From Streptomyces sp. NBC_01264 (GTDB taxonomy: Bacteria > Actinomycetota > Actinomycetes > Streptomycetales > Streptomycetaceae): 64,000 nucleotides of DNA. The stretch lies in contig NZ_JAPEOX010000002.1 in NCBI RefSeq assembly GCF_026340675.1, positions 1,488,001 to 1,552,000 on the forward strand. The letters are read 5' to 3'. Position 1 is the first letter of the stretch; the number at the start of each line of letters is the position of its first letter. This document shows, in pieces, positions 53,801 through 61,216 of the stretch. A model generated the notes under the pieces. The model was given only the letters and a program-made list of their open reading frames with translations, was not told where the DNA came from and searched no databases. Position numbers and translations under genes: made by a program.

Positions 53801-54015
53801 GGCGTCGCTTCCCAGCGAAGGGGTTTGCCGAGCACATGCCCTGGCATACCGAAGTTTCCGTTTTTGAAACCGGGCGGGGCATCCGAAACACCTGTATTTT
53901 GTTTGGTTTCAGCGCTGGCGGCCTGAAACGCCCCCACGAACATGAGCAGCGCAGCAACGATTACCACTCCGACCCCTGATATCCACCTCGAAGTCCAGAA
54001 CTTTCCGTGACCCAT
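50827..54015 (-). CDS. Sortase-anchored surface protein with DUF11-like repeats (LAxTG)
   Basis: 1062 residues from ATG 54015, with GAGGG six bases upstream. A signal peptide (IVAALLMFVGAFQAASA) is followed by a unique N-terminal region with a carbohydrate-binding-like look (GNFGMPGHVLGKPLRWEATP, GTLRYSFDVKTLWGKGRLLY). Then about six DUF11/CARDB-type Ig-like repeats follow, each with a strand like VTYTIGVKNDGPSTAPGVKV. A Pro/Asp-rich stalk ends in LASTG (1030-1034), a hydrophobic helix (WWGAGALGAAGIGAALLIAA) and RRRR. LAxTG is the sorting signal of actinobacterial sortase E. It is an aerial or wall-attached adhesin/stalk protein by inference. The 5' half has lower GC than neighbours. Confidence 0.88.
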   Translation of the reverse strand: MGHGKFWTSRWISGVGVVIVAALLMFVGAFQAASAETKQNTGVSDAPPGFKNGNFGMPGHVLGKPLRWEATPENWHLFSYRREDWFFPTMSKEDGPPGSGTQNVVLARDSSIWQGFPMKPRGTLRYSFDVKTLWGKGRLLYGVNDIPSPEFPAHDGLPNRSVEVDASWKHVTGESSGDTDKVTAVFKSEYDGIALTNVKIEYAPVIAVKAKQSTVPLEVDGIAEVAVDVADEGGAPGAGAALGAVLPPGIAYVDGSAKVDDHKGGGVHKVDGVTVDGRRLTIPIGSGQEGGLEQGDKRTVTYQVKVDPSHLGKGKSFSQKIEVRLDGRWRENLDSVTFEVAHADVGFEAGGFTKQAEYQRGEKADVAFVMKNHGPDAAQNVKLSVEKPVGIKDFKAPEGDRCVVDGNVTECPIGALAKDASKKITFSGTVDNVGSLEAVGKVSSSTYNPAGGDGTVRYAGNSVNEIDLGVRTKILDGESGDELPVGSAVKPGQKLRLVVDASNAGPSPTAQFKVRVHLPEGIEPGEPSSPGYDKATGEWTIGQMQANGQASLTLPVTVPADGTRLAFKADIDPDSYKDLTETNLANNMSQTSVEVARKADLKVAVSAAPSAGGASEEYTPGESVTYTIGVKNDGPSTAPGVKVAHVMPTGMRAEDPSGPNGTYYKDGVWTIPSVAAGETVELTVKGIVPADQEKTVHRVCVVGTASGFPGEYKPCDESNDMAGHVAVSELHVVQRAASLVTVVPEGGTNARPLPGQKVSWTVKSANPGVSQAKGLEIEVPVPAGVTGAESVLEGGGSYEDGLWKPADVPVGGAAVLKLTGTVLPDHDQLDYRATVKKSTTPLDESKSIKTAESTVAVQQVAGLDVAITPVDGKDSVKVGEQARVKVTVANKEGPSTARGTVAELGIPPVEGLTHDGGSDFGNEGTWKVGDLKPGQEKSLTLTFIPKEAKDFTFDVLSVHSDAANPQECQDICASTQVKVTADAPNDNPDKPNDPDKPNGPDAPGDQTPPPGDGQTPPADDGGKSLVDQVLASTGSNAMWWGAGALGAAGIGAALLIAARRRR

Positions 54016-54392
54016 GTGTGCCCTCTTTGCCTGTCGTGCGTGCGATGCGCATCGCAAGACTTTTCTACAGACGCCAAGGAAAAGTAGCCAGACCTTGTTT
54101 CGCCTGGTATTGCGAGCACCAGGATGGGCGATCGGTCGGTGCCCGGCCGACGGCGGCGAAGGAGCCGGCCCCGGCGCATGCGGGTGCCGGTGGTCGACGA
54201 GACCTGCTGCGCCGGCGCCCTGGACGGGGTGCTCCCCTGCCAGATCAGGGTGCCGACCGCGTGGGCCACCGGAGCCGGGCGAGCCTTGATCCGCCGAAGG
54301 CGGTACCCGCCCAAGGAGTGGAGCGGGGCGAGGATCTCCCCGGCCCTACCGGCCTGCCGCAGGGGCAGGTGTGGGCGGCCGCCGAGGCCTTT
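54016..54392. other. 377-nt gap between the LAxTG gene and the XRE gene
   Basis: Both flanking genes are on the minus strand. The 60 bases next to the LAxTG start hold a perfect 16-bp palindrome; the first 100 bases are AT-rich and should carry its promoter. Bases 54125-54392 are GC-rich and show open frames with possible relict protein text (e.g. PVVDETCCAGALDG on the plus strand), but no start, RBS or family is recognised. Confidence 0.45.
54041..54056. promoter_or_regulatory. 16-bp perfect palindrome upstream of the LAxTG gene
   Basis: TGCGATGCGCATCGCA is a perfect palindrome 26-41 bases upstream of the ATG. It likely overlaps the transcription start or leader and could bind a dimeric repressor. 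The nearest regulator gene is the XRE protein at 54393-55247. Confidence 0.5.
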
Positions 54393-55247
54393 CTACGAAT
54401 CAGCCCCGCCCAGCTCTTCGAGTCGCGCGAGACGATTTCGTGTCTCATTGTCGAGCGGTATGTGCAGCACCATATGCGCATCGGTTCCCGCTTGGAGCCG
54501 CAGCCAGAGAATTTCCATGTGGAGCAAGCCGACGTGAGCATTGTGGATGTGCTTGACCCTGGGCTCTTGACCGAACACCTCGTGGTGTTCCCACAGTTCC
54601 CTGAACCTTGGCGACGCCTCTGCGAGGCGAGCGTGCAGTTCTTGCCATCCCGGCTCCGTCAGGTGTTCAGCCATCGCCGACCGAAACCTCGCCGCTGCCC
54701 CCCGAAGTGCGCGCGGCAGGTCGCCATCCGCAGCCTGCCAATCCTCATCTGTGAATACAAGCCACATGAAATTTCGGTCTTCGGCAGGCCTTTCATTCAA
54801 ATCACAGTACAAGCGACTGTAGGTCGAATTGTATGCGATCATGTCATATCGGCTGTTCTGCACACACGCAGGTATCGGCGCGAGCTCGTCAAGCATGCGA
54901 CGCACCGTGGGTGTGACAGGGGGCCGCGAAAGGTTCGGGGCCGGGTCCTGCATGCCTGCCAGTGAGAACAGATGCGCCCGCTCGATACCGTCGAGCCGGA
55001 GAGCCCTGGCAAGGGCGTCCATCACCTGTGCCGACGCCTGTATCTCACGCCCCTGCTCCAGCCACGTGTACCACGTCACCCCCACCGACGCGAGATGCGC
55101 GACCTCTTCGCGGCGAAGGCCCGGGGTTCGTCTACGCCCTCCCCGCACCAAGCCGACCTCCTCGGGGGCGATGCCCTCACGCCGACGGCGAAGAAAGGTG
55201 GCCAACTCGATCCGCCGGACGTCATGCGGGGGTCTGGCTGCGCACAT
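54393..55247 (-). CDS. XRE-type regulator with MmyB-like domain
   Basis: 284 residues from ATG 55247 (MCAARPPHDVRRIELATFLR). HTH near residues 38-70: GLRREEVAHLASVGVTWYTW then LEQGREIQASAQVMDALARA. The MmyB-type ligand domain follows: PIPACVQNSRYDMIAYNSTY and the HHEVFG / HMEILWLRLQ late helices. It is shared with a subfamily in which the second helix carries the WYTWLEQGR hallmark. It lies divergent from the Tat-exported agmatine deiminase and may sense a small molecule. An upstream in-frame ATG at 55394 lies within the operator and is not preferred. Confidence 0.85.
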   Translation of the reverse strand: MCAARPPHDVRRIELATFLRRRREGIAPEEVGLVRGGRRRTPGLRREEVAHLASVGVTWYTWLEQGREIQASAQVMDALARALRLDGIERAHLFSLAGMQDPAPNLSRPPVTPTVRRMLDELAPIPACVQNSRYDMIAYNSTYSRLYCDLNERPAEDRNFMWLVFTDEDWQAADGDLPRALRGAAARFRSAMAEHLTEPGWQELHARLAEASPRFRELWEHHEVFGQEPRVKHIHNAHVGLLHMEILWLRLQAGTDAHMVLHIPLDNETRNRLARLEELGGADS

Positions 55248-55374
55248 ACCTTCAGCATGCCCCAGCACCGCGCCAGCGCCAGTCGCCACCACCTGCTCCC
55301 CAGTGAGCCGAGCCCGCAGGCCGGCAGCAGGTACAAGGGCAGCACCCCGCAGGCGGCCGCCTGTCCGTGGAATC

Positions 55375-55394
55375 TTGACTGAATTTTCAGTCAA
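55375..55394. promoter_or_regulatory. Operator-like palindrome, copy 1 (Tat-exported agmatine deiminase)
   Basis: TTGACTGAATTTTCAGTCAA has perfect 9-bp arms around a TT centre. Its first six bases form a -35 hexamer TTGACT; CAGAGT 17 bases later (55398-55403) could be the -10 for the 55457 gene. The site is also 128 nt upstream of the XRE start. The same core recurs twice at 60011-60079. Confidence 0.8.
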
Positions 55395-55456
55395 TGACAG
55401 AGTTCTGGCCGTGGCCGCTCCCGGCCCGCCCCCTCATCTGACCCGGAGGCCCCTCG

Positions 55457-56632
55457 ATGCACGACTCCCGCGACGACAGCCGTTCCCTCTTCGGGCGGCT
55501 CCTCGGCTCCTCCCCCTCCCGCAGGATCGTCCTGGGCGCCGCCGGACTCGGAGCGGCGGGCGTCGCGCTCGGGACCGCGGCCGCCGCGGTCCCGGGGGCG
55601 GTCCGGGCGCCGAGCGCGGGGGTGCAGCGCTGGCGGGTGGACATCGACGACGTCCCCCACACCCGTACCTGGATGTCCTGGCCCTCGCGCTCGTCCATCT
55701 GGGGCGGCCGTGCGCTGACCGGGGTCCAGGAGGACATCGCGCTGATCGCGAAGACGATCGCGCGCTACGAGCCCGTCACCATGTGCGCCCCGGACGCGTA
55801 CACGGCCGCCACCGCCCGCTCCTGGTGCGGCCCGGGCGTGACCGTGACCACCTCCATCGGCACCGACGACCTCTGGATGCGCGACATCGCGCCCGTCTTC
55901 CGCCGGGACGGCCTCGGCGGCCTCGACGCGATCGGCCTGAACTTCAACGGCTGGGGCAACAAGCAGGCCCACTCCTACGACCGCCACGTCGCGGAGAGCG
56001 TCGCGTACGAAACCCATCTCCCCTTCAGCAAGACCGACTTCGTCGGCGAGGGCGGGTCGATCGAGACCGACGGTGACGGAACCGTCATGGCCACGGAGAG
56101 CAGCCTCGTCAACAAGAACAGGAACCCGGGCTGGAGCCGTGCCGAGGTCGAGGACGCCGTGCTGCACGCGTACGGGGCCGACAAGATGATCTGGGTGCCG
56201 GGCATCAAGGGCAAGGACATCACCGACGACCACATCGACGTCACCTCGCGCTTCATCCGTCCCGGTGTGGTCATGGTCCAGGTGCCTCCGGCGGGCCGGG
56301 ACGACATCTGGGCGCGCGATGCCCGCGAGCAGTTCTCGATCCTCTCCGCGGCCACGGACGCCCGGGGCCGGCGGCTGACCGTCATCAAGGTCGACGGTCC
56401 CGACACCACCCGCTCGAAGAACCCCGACTTCGTCGACTCGTACATGAACTTCCACGTGGTCAACGGGGCCGTCATCACCGCCCAGTTCGGGGACTCCACG
56501 AAGGACGCGGCGGCGAAGCGGGCCCTGGCGGCCGCCTTCCCCGGCCGGACCGTGGTGCAGCTCGACGTCGACCGGCTGATGGCCGGAGGCGGCGGCATCC
56601 ACTGCTCCACGATGGCCGAACCGCGCCCGTAG
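55457..56632 (+). CDS. Agmatine deiminase-family protein with Tat signal
   Basis: 391 residues; GGAGG lies seven bases upstream. The Tat signal is SPSRRIVLGAAGLGAAGVAL (twin Arg). The agmatine deiminase/PAD fold follows: PHTRTWMSWPSRSSIWGG, DDLWMRDIAPVF, EGGSIETDG, DDHIDVTSRFIRP, and the catalytic Cys in GGGGIHCSTM. It would hydrolyse agmatine to N-carbamoylputrescine and ammonia outside the cell or at the membrane. Most agmatine deiminases are cytosolic, as is the paralogue at 60089, so an exported copy is unusual. Confidence 0.9.
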   Translation: MHDSRDDSRSLFGRLLGSSPSRRIVLGAAGLGAAGVALGTAAAAVPGAVRAPSAGVQRWRVDIDDVPHTRTWMSWPSRSSIWGGRALTGVQEDIALIAKTIARYEPVTMCAPDAYTAATARSWCGPGVTVTTSIGTDDLWMRDIAPVFRRDGLGGLDAIGLNFNGWGNKQAHSYDRHVAESVAYETHLPFSKTDFVGEGGSIETDGDGTVMATESSLVNKNRNPGWSRAEVEDAVLHAYGADKMIWVPGIKGKDITDDHIDVTSRFIRPGVVMVQVPPAGRDDIWARDAREQFSILSAATDARGRRLTVIKVDGPDTTRSKNPDFVDSYMNFHVVNGAVITAQFGDSTKDAAAKRALAAAFPGRTVVQLDVDRLMAGGGGIHCSTMAEPRP

Positions 56633-56637
56633 AACCC

Positions 56638-56671
56638 GCCGGTGCCGGTGCCGGCCGACACCGGCACCGGC
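56638..56671 (+). terminator. Hairpin terminator after the exported deiminase
   Basis: Perfect 13-bp arms GCCGGTGCCGGTG / CACCGGCACCGGC flank an 8-nt loop. It starts 6 bases after the stop and precedes the truncated ureB, so the deiminase and urease remnants may be transcribed separately. Confidence 0.75.
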
Positions 56672-56694
56672 ATTACACCGAGACGGGCCGTCAC

Positions 56695-57045
56695 GTGCTC
56701 AGTGCGGCCGAGGTGCTGCCCGGGGGCGGCGAGGGCTACGCGCCCACCACCCCGACGGTGCGGGTCGCCGTACGGAACACGTCGAGCGTGCCCATCAGCG
56801 TCACCTCGCACTTCCACTTCTTCGAGTCGAACCCGCGCCTCATCTTCGACCGCGCCGCCGCCTACGGCACCCGGCTCGCCGTACCGGCCGGCTCCTCGGT
56901 CCGCTTCGACGGCGGGGCCACCGTCGTGGTGGAGCTGCTGCCCATCGGCGGGGCGCGCGAGGCGGCCCTGGCCAAGGCCCGGGCCACGGGATACCTCACC
57001 TCGTACGAGGAAGAGGACCACGCGCAAAGACAGGAACAGGCATGA
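56695..57045 (+). CDS. ureB-like: Urease beta-subunit-like protein (UreB), probably a remnant
   Basis: 116 residues from GTG 56695, which lies directly after the terminator. The UreB core is clear: VLPGGGEGYAPTTPTVRVAV, VTSHFHFFESNPRLIFDRAA (His and Asp of the beta domain) and GSSVRFDGGATVVVELLPIG. No gamma-subunit (UreA) sequence lies upstream. Its stop overlaps an ATG (ATGA) at the start of the broken alpha-subunit gene. With ureC dead this is probably a decaying partner. Start uncertain. Confidence 0.75.
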   Translation: MLSAAEVLPGGGEGYAPTTPTVRVAVRNTSSVPISVTSHFHFFESNPRLIFDRAAAYGTRLAVPAGSSVRFDGGATVVVELLPIGGAREAALAKARATGYLTSYEEEDHAQRQEQA

Positions 57046-58661
57046 GCGGCAGCGTCTTCGACTCCGCGGGCTGCCACGGCCGCCCGGGCGCCGCCCCGGC
57101 GGACAGCACCGACCCGCACGACACATGGCCGTCCACGGCCCCCGGGCCGGCGACCGGATCCGGCTCGGCGAATCCGGGCTCATCGTCCGCGTGGAGTCCG
57201 ATTCGCAGAAGCCCGGGGACGAGTTCCTGGCCGGGTTCGGCAAGACGGCACACGAAGGCCTGCACCTGAAGGCCGCCGCCGTCCGCGACACCTGCGACAT
57301 CGTCATCGGCAACACCCTGGTCATCGACGCCGTCCTCGGCATCCGCAAGACCAGCATCGGCATCCGCGAAGGGCGCATCCACGCCTTGGGCCGGGCCGGC
57401 AACCCCGACACCCTCGACCGCGTCGACGTCGTGGTCGGCACGGGGACGACCATCGTCTCCGGCGAAGGCATGATCGTCACGGCGGGCGCCGTCGACACTC
57501 ATGTCCACCTGCTCTCCCCGCGGATCATGGAGGCTTCCCTGGCCTCCGGGGTCACCACGATCATCGGGCAGGAGTTAGGCCCCGTCTGGGCGGTCGGCGT
57601 CAACTCGCCGTGGGCGCTGAAGCACGCCTTCAACGCCTTCGACGCCTGGCCCGTCAACATCGGCTTCCTGGCCCGCGGTTCCTCCTCGGACCCGGCCCCG
57701 CTGATCGAGGCCCTGGCCGAGGCCGGCGCGAGCGGCTTCAAGGTCCACGAGGACATGGGCGCGCACACCCGAGCCCTGGACACCGCCCTGCGGGTGGCCG
57801 AGGAACACGACGTACAAGTCGCCCTGCACACGGACGGGTTGAACGAGTGCCTCTCCGCCTAGGACACCCTGCGAGTGCTGGACGGCCGGACCATCCACGC
57901 CTTCCACATCGAGGGCTGCGGCGGCGGACACGTCCCCAACGACCTGAAGATGGCGGGCGTCGGGAACGTCATCGGCTCCTCGACGAACCCCACCCTGCCC
58001 TTCGGCCGCGACGCCCTGGGCGGGCACTTCGGCATGATCGTCTCGGCTCACGACCTGAAGGTCGACCTGCCCGGCGACGCCTCCATGGCCCGCGACCGGA
58101 TCCGCGCCGGGACGACGGGGGCCGAGGACCTCCTGCACGACCTCGGGGTCATCGGCATCACCCCTCCGACGCCCAGGGCATGGGCCGCGCGGGCGAGAAC
58201 GTACGCCGCACCTTCGCCATGGCCGGAAAGATGAAGGCCGAGCTGGGCCCGCTGGACGGCGAGGGCCCCTACGGCACCGCGGAGAGCGGCGACGACAACG
58301 AGCGCGTCCTGCGCTACATGGCCAAGCTGACCATCAACCCGGCGATCGCCCACGGCCTGGCCCACGAGGTCGGCTCCATCGAGGTCGGCAAGCTCGCGGA
58401 CCTGGTGCTGTGGTGGCCGGAGTACTTCGGCGCCAAGCCCCAACTGGTACTGAAGGGCGACTTCCCGGCGTACGGGGTCACCGGCGCCGCCGCGTGGCGG
58501 TGCGCGGGACCCGGGGCATCGGGTCGAAGCACATGCTCCGCAACAGCCGTACGGGCAGCGTCGACGTCCACCCCGGCACGGGACTGGTGTCGCTCGACGG
58601 GGAGCCCCTGGTCTCCGAGCCGGCCGACTCCATCTCGCTGGGCCGGCTCTACTTCCTCTAG
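57042..58661 (+). pseudogene. ureC-like: Urease alpha-subunit-like (UreC), multiply disrupted
   Basis: Homology runs from [20 protein letters not shown] to [10 protein letters not shown] (stop 58659-58661) but is broken several times. The ATG at 57042 is out of frame with the conserved N-terminus (restart possible at 57125). A TAG at 57860-57862 replaces the Glu/Val position after NECLS. One base is missing near 58162 (GVIGIT / [12 protein letters not shown]). Near 58488 a larger deletion fuses AYGVTG to [10 protein letters not shown], losing about 50-70 residues. Ni ligand sites survive in pieces: [22 protein letters not shown]. It includes a TTA codon (QELGPVW). It is not functional. Confidence 0.88.
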
Positions 58662-58675
58662 GCCGTCCAGTCCCT

Positions 58676-59263
58676 CTAGGCCGTCTCCACCGGGGCGGGC
58701 GTGCGGAAGTCCAGCATGCAGAACACCTTGTCGTAGCGGCGTTCGCCGACGGCGACGAAGCGGGGCAGCCGCCCGTACTCGGTGAAGCCCAGGGAGGCGT
58801 AGAGCCGCAGGGCCCGGGTGTTGTCGCCCCGCGCGTCCAGCGTGAGGACCTCGATCCCTGCCCGGCGGGCGTCCTCGACGAGGGCGGCGGTCAGCGCCCA
58901 GCCGAGCCCGAGCCCGTGGGCCCCGGCGGCGACGGCGAGCTTCTCCAGGTCGGCGTGCGGCCGGTGGGTCGGGCGGGCGTAGCGCTGCCAGTAGCCGAGC
59001 CCGACGAGCCGGTCCCCGAGGTAGGCGCCGCGCAGGGCCGCGTCCCCGGCCCGTACGGCGTCGACGACAGCGTCGAGCAGCCGTGCCACCTCGTCCGCCC
59101 CGGGCGGTTCGACCCAGCCCAGCGCGGCTCCCCCGGCCACGAGCTCGGCCAGGATCCTGTGCGCCTCCCCGGCGAACCGGGCCGCCCGCCACGGGTCGGA
59201 CACCAGCTCCAGGACGTCCATGACCACCGCTTCGGCGGCCGCGCCGCCCGTTTCCCGATCCAT
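58676..59263 (-). CDS. GNAT-family N-acetyltransferase
   Basis: 195 residues. Acetyl-CoA motif A reads [20 protein letters not shown]; a later [20 protein letters not shown] and [11 protein letters not shown] complete the GNAT fold. It resembles polyamine/amino-group acetyltransferases only in general shape. It follows the TetR gene by nine bases on the same strand, so it may belong to its autoregulated operon; an acetylated polyamine intermediate would fit the agmatine context, but this is inference. Confidence 0.87.
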   Translation of the reverse strand: MDRETGGAAAEAVVMDVLELVSDPWRAARFAGEAHRILAELVAGGAALGWVEPPGADEVARLLDAVVDAVRAGDAALRGAYLGDRLVGLGYWQRYARPTHRPHADLEKLAVAAGAHGLGLGWALTAALVEDARRAGIEVLTLDARGDNTRALRLYASLGFTEYGRLPRFVAVGERRYDKVFCMLDFRTPAPVETA

Positions 59264-59272
59264 GACCGCAGC

Positions 59273-59845
59273 CTAGGCCGCCAGCTCCCCGTCGATCGCG
59301 TCGGCCATCAGCCGCCGCGCGTGGTCCAGGGGCAGCGAGCCGCTCAGCCACCGGACGCTGAGGCCTTCGAGGAGGGCCGTCAGGCGCTCGGCGGCGGCCG
59401 CGTGCTCGGGGGCCGTGCCGGTGGGGCGGGCCTGGGCGAGGAGGTAGGAGATCTCGTGGACCCAGCTGTGCGTGGCCTTGGCCACGTCCTCGCGCAGGTC
59501 GGGATCGAAAACGGCGCTGGCCCTCAGCTCGCCCCAGGCGGTGCTGTTCTCCCGTACCTCCGGGGTCTCCTGGAGTTCGAGGAGCAGGGTCCGCTTCAGT
59601 TCGTCGCGGGGGCTCTCCGGATCGTCCGAGCCGTCCTCGCGTTCGGCCGTGTAGCGATCGGCGCGGTCGCTGATGAACTCCAGCGTGCGGCGCAGGATCC
59701 CGGCGCGGTCGGTGAAGTGGTAGTAGATCAGCGAGGTGGACACGCCCGCTTCGGCGGCGAGCTCCCCCACCCGGAGCCCGCGCACGCCGCGTCGCGCGAT
59801 CACTCGCGTGGCGGCTCTGAGTATTTCCGTTCGACGGTCTGACAC
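59273..59845 (-). CDS. TetR-family regulator of the agmatine deiminase region
   Basis: 190 residues. HTH: LRVGELAAEAGVSTSLIYYH followed by FTDRAGIL. Very similar to the TetR at 50009-50593 (recognition helix STxLIYYHF identical but for one residue). It is divergent from the agmatine deiminase at 60089, with the two operator-like sites between, which is the normal arrangement of a self-regulating TetR. The C-terminal effector domain ends in WLSGSLPLDHARRLM. The likely ligand is a polyamine or agmatine derivative, by context only. Confidence 0.92.
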   Translation of the reverse strand: MSDRRTEILRAATRVIARRGVRGLRVGELAAEAGVSTSLIYYHFTDRAGILRRTLEFISDRADRYTAEREDGSDDPESPRDELKRTLLLELQETPEVRENSTAWGELRASAVFDPDLREDVAKATHSWVHEISYLLAQARPTGTAPEHAAAAERLTALLEGLSVRWLSGSLPLDHARRLMADAIDGELAA

Positions 59846-60010
59846 GAAGGGTCACTCTACCCGTCGACTCCGTCACCTGGGGCTTTTCCTGACCGTAACA
59901 TCAGGCACCCGTTTCCGGTGGTTCCGCCGTGATCATGCCGATTCAGGGCCCCTCCCGCACCGCGTTCGATACGCAGCGTGACCGATTCCGCATCAGCTTG
60001 GCCAGAACCA

Positions 60011-60030
60011 TTGACTGAATTTTCAGTTCG
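60011..60030. promoter_or_regulatory. Operator-like palindrome, copy 2
   Basis: TTGACTGAATTTTCAGTTCG matches copy 1 at 17 of 20 positions. The first six bases form a TTGACT -35, with GAGGAT 17 bases later as possible -10 (60034-60039) for the 60089 gene. It lies between the divergent TetR and deiminase genes. Confidence 0.75.
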
Positions 60031-60059
60031 TTGGAGGATGCGGGCACCTCTTACGAATA

Positions 60060-60079
60060 CTGACTGAATTTTCAAACAG
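60060..60079. promoter_or_regulatory. Operator-like palindrome, copy 3
   Basis: CTGACTGAATTTTCAAACAG keeps the 14-bp core TGACTGAATTTTCA. It lies 49 bp after copy 2 and just ahead of the AGGAG ribosome site, in position to block transcription start or elongation. Confidence 0.65.
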
Positions 60080-60088
60080 GAGTGGATC

Positions 60089-61102
60089 ATGACGACTTTC
60101 CGTATGCCGGCCGAGTGGACGGACCACGAGGGTTGCCTGATGGCGTGGCCGACCCGGCAGGAGCTGTGGGGCGAGGTCTTCGACGAGGTGAAGGTCGAGT
60201 ACGCCCACGTGGCCAACGCGATCGCCGCCTTCGAACCGGTCACCATGGTCGCCCTGCCCGGCAGCGGTGACGAGGCCCGCGCGCTGTGCGGCGAGGGCGT
60301 CGAGGTGATCGAGCTCCCGATCGACGACTCCTGGTTCCGGGATTCCGGGCCGATCTTCGTGCTCGGAGAGGACGGCCGGCGGGCGGGCGTGGACTTCCGC
60401 TTCAACGCCTGGGGCGGCAAGCACTTCCCCTACGACACCGACGACAAGATCGCCGCGGCCCTGCTGGCGCATCTGGAGGTGGACCGCGTCGACTCCCGGA
60501 TGATCCTCGAAGGCGGCGCGATCACGGTCGACGGCGAGGGCACGCTGATCACCACCGAGCAGTGCCTGCTGCACCCGAACCGCAACCCGGACATGACCAA
60601 GGCGGAGATCGAGGCCGAGCTGATCGCCCGCCTCGGTGTCACCAAGGTGATCTGGCTGCCGTACGGCGGTCTGCTGGACACCGAGACCGACGGGCACGTC
60701 GACGGCGTCTGCGCCTTCGTCGCCCCCGCCACCGTCGTCGTCCAGCTCCCGAGCGACCCCGCGCACCCCGACTTCGAGCGCATGCGCGTCAACCGCGCCG
60801 TCCTGGAGGGGTCCACCGACGCCGCGGGCCGCCCCTTCACGATCATCGACCTGCCGCAGAGCAACCTCGTCGAGGTCGACGGCAAGGAGACCGAGGTCGG
60901 TTACCTGAACTTCTACATCGCCAACGGCGGGGTCGTCGTCCCGGTCGCCGGCACCAGCGAGGACGAGGGCGCGCTCGCCGTCATCGCGTCCGCGCTGCCC
61001 GGCCGCAAGGTCGTCGGAGTCCGCTCGCGCGTGATCGCGTACGGCGGTGGCGGCGTGCACTGCATCACCCAGCAGATCCCCGCGGCCGGCCGCACCGTCT
61101 GA
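60089..61102 (+). CDS. Agmatine deiminase (cytosolic)
   Basis: 337 residues from ATG 60089; AGGAG lies seven bases upstream. Marks: FRMPAEWTDHEGCLMAWPTR, DDSWFRDSGPIFV, EGGAITVDGEGTLITTEQCL, DGHVDGVCAFV (His) and the catalytic Cys in YGGGGVHCITQQIP. It converts agmatine to N-carbamoylputrescine and ammonia. No signal peptide. Two operator-like sites lie in its promoter. It is followed by a gene set for an oligopeptide-type ABC importer, 114 nt downstream, suggesting uptake and use of an agmatine- or arginine-containing compound. Confidence 0.94.
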   Translation: MTTFRMPAEWTDHEGCLMAWPTRQELWGEVFDEVKVEYAHVANAIAAFEPVTMVALPGSGDEARALCGEGVEVIELPIDDSWFRDSGPIFVLGEDGRRAGVDFRFNAWGGKHFPYDTDDKIAAALLAHLEVDRVDSRMILEGGAITVDGEGTLITTEQCLLHPNRNPDMTKAEIEAELIARLGVTKVIWLPYGGLLDTETDGHVDGVCAFVAPATVVVQLPSDPAHPDFERMRVNRAVLEGSTDAAGRPFTIIDLPQSNLVEVDGKETEVGYLNFYIANGGVVVPVAGTSEDEGALAVIASALPGRKVVGVRSRVIAYGGGGVHCITQQIPAAGRTV

Positions 61103-61216
61103 CCGGCTCGCCCCCTTCGCCGTGCCCGGGCCGGCGGCCCGCTCCCGAGCCTCCCCTCCTCGACCCGCTCGCCGCCTGCCCGTACCTCCCCGCCCCGCAT
61201 GGAAGAGAGAGCACCG

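Noticed and set aside
54124..54537. Plus-strand frame with PVVDETCCAGALDG and downstream text
   Set aside because: Overlaps the XRE gene on the opposite strand and lacks a recognisable domain; a decayed gene fragment is possible but not supportable.
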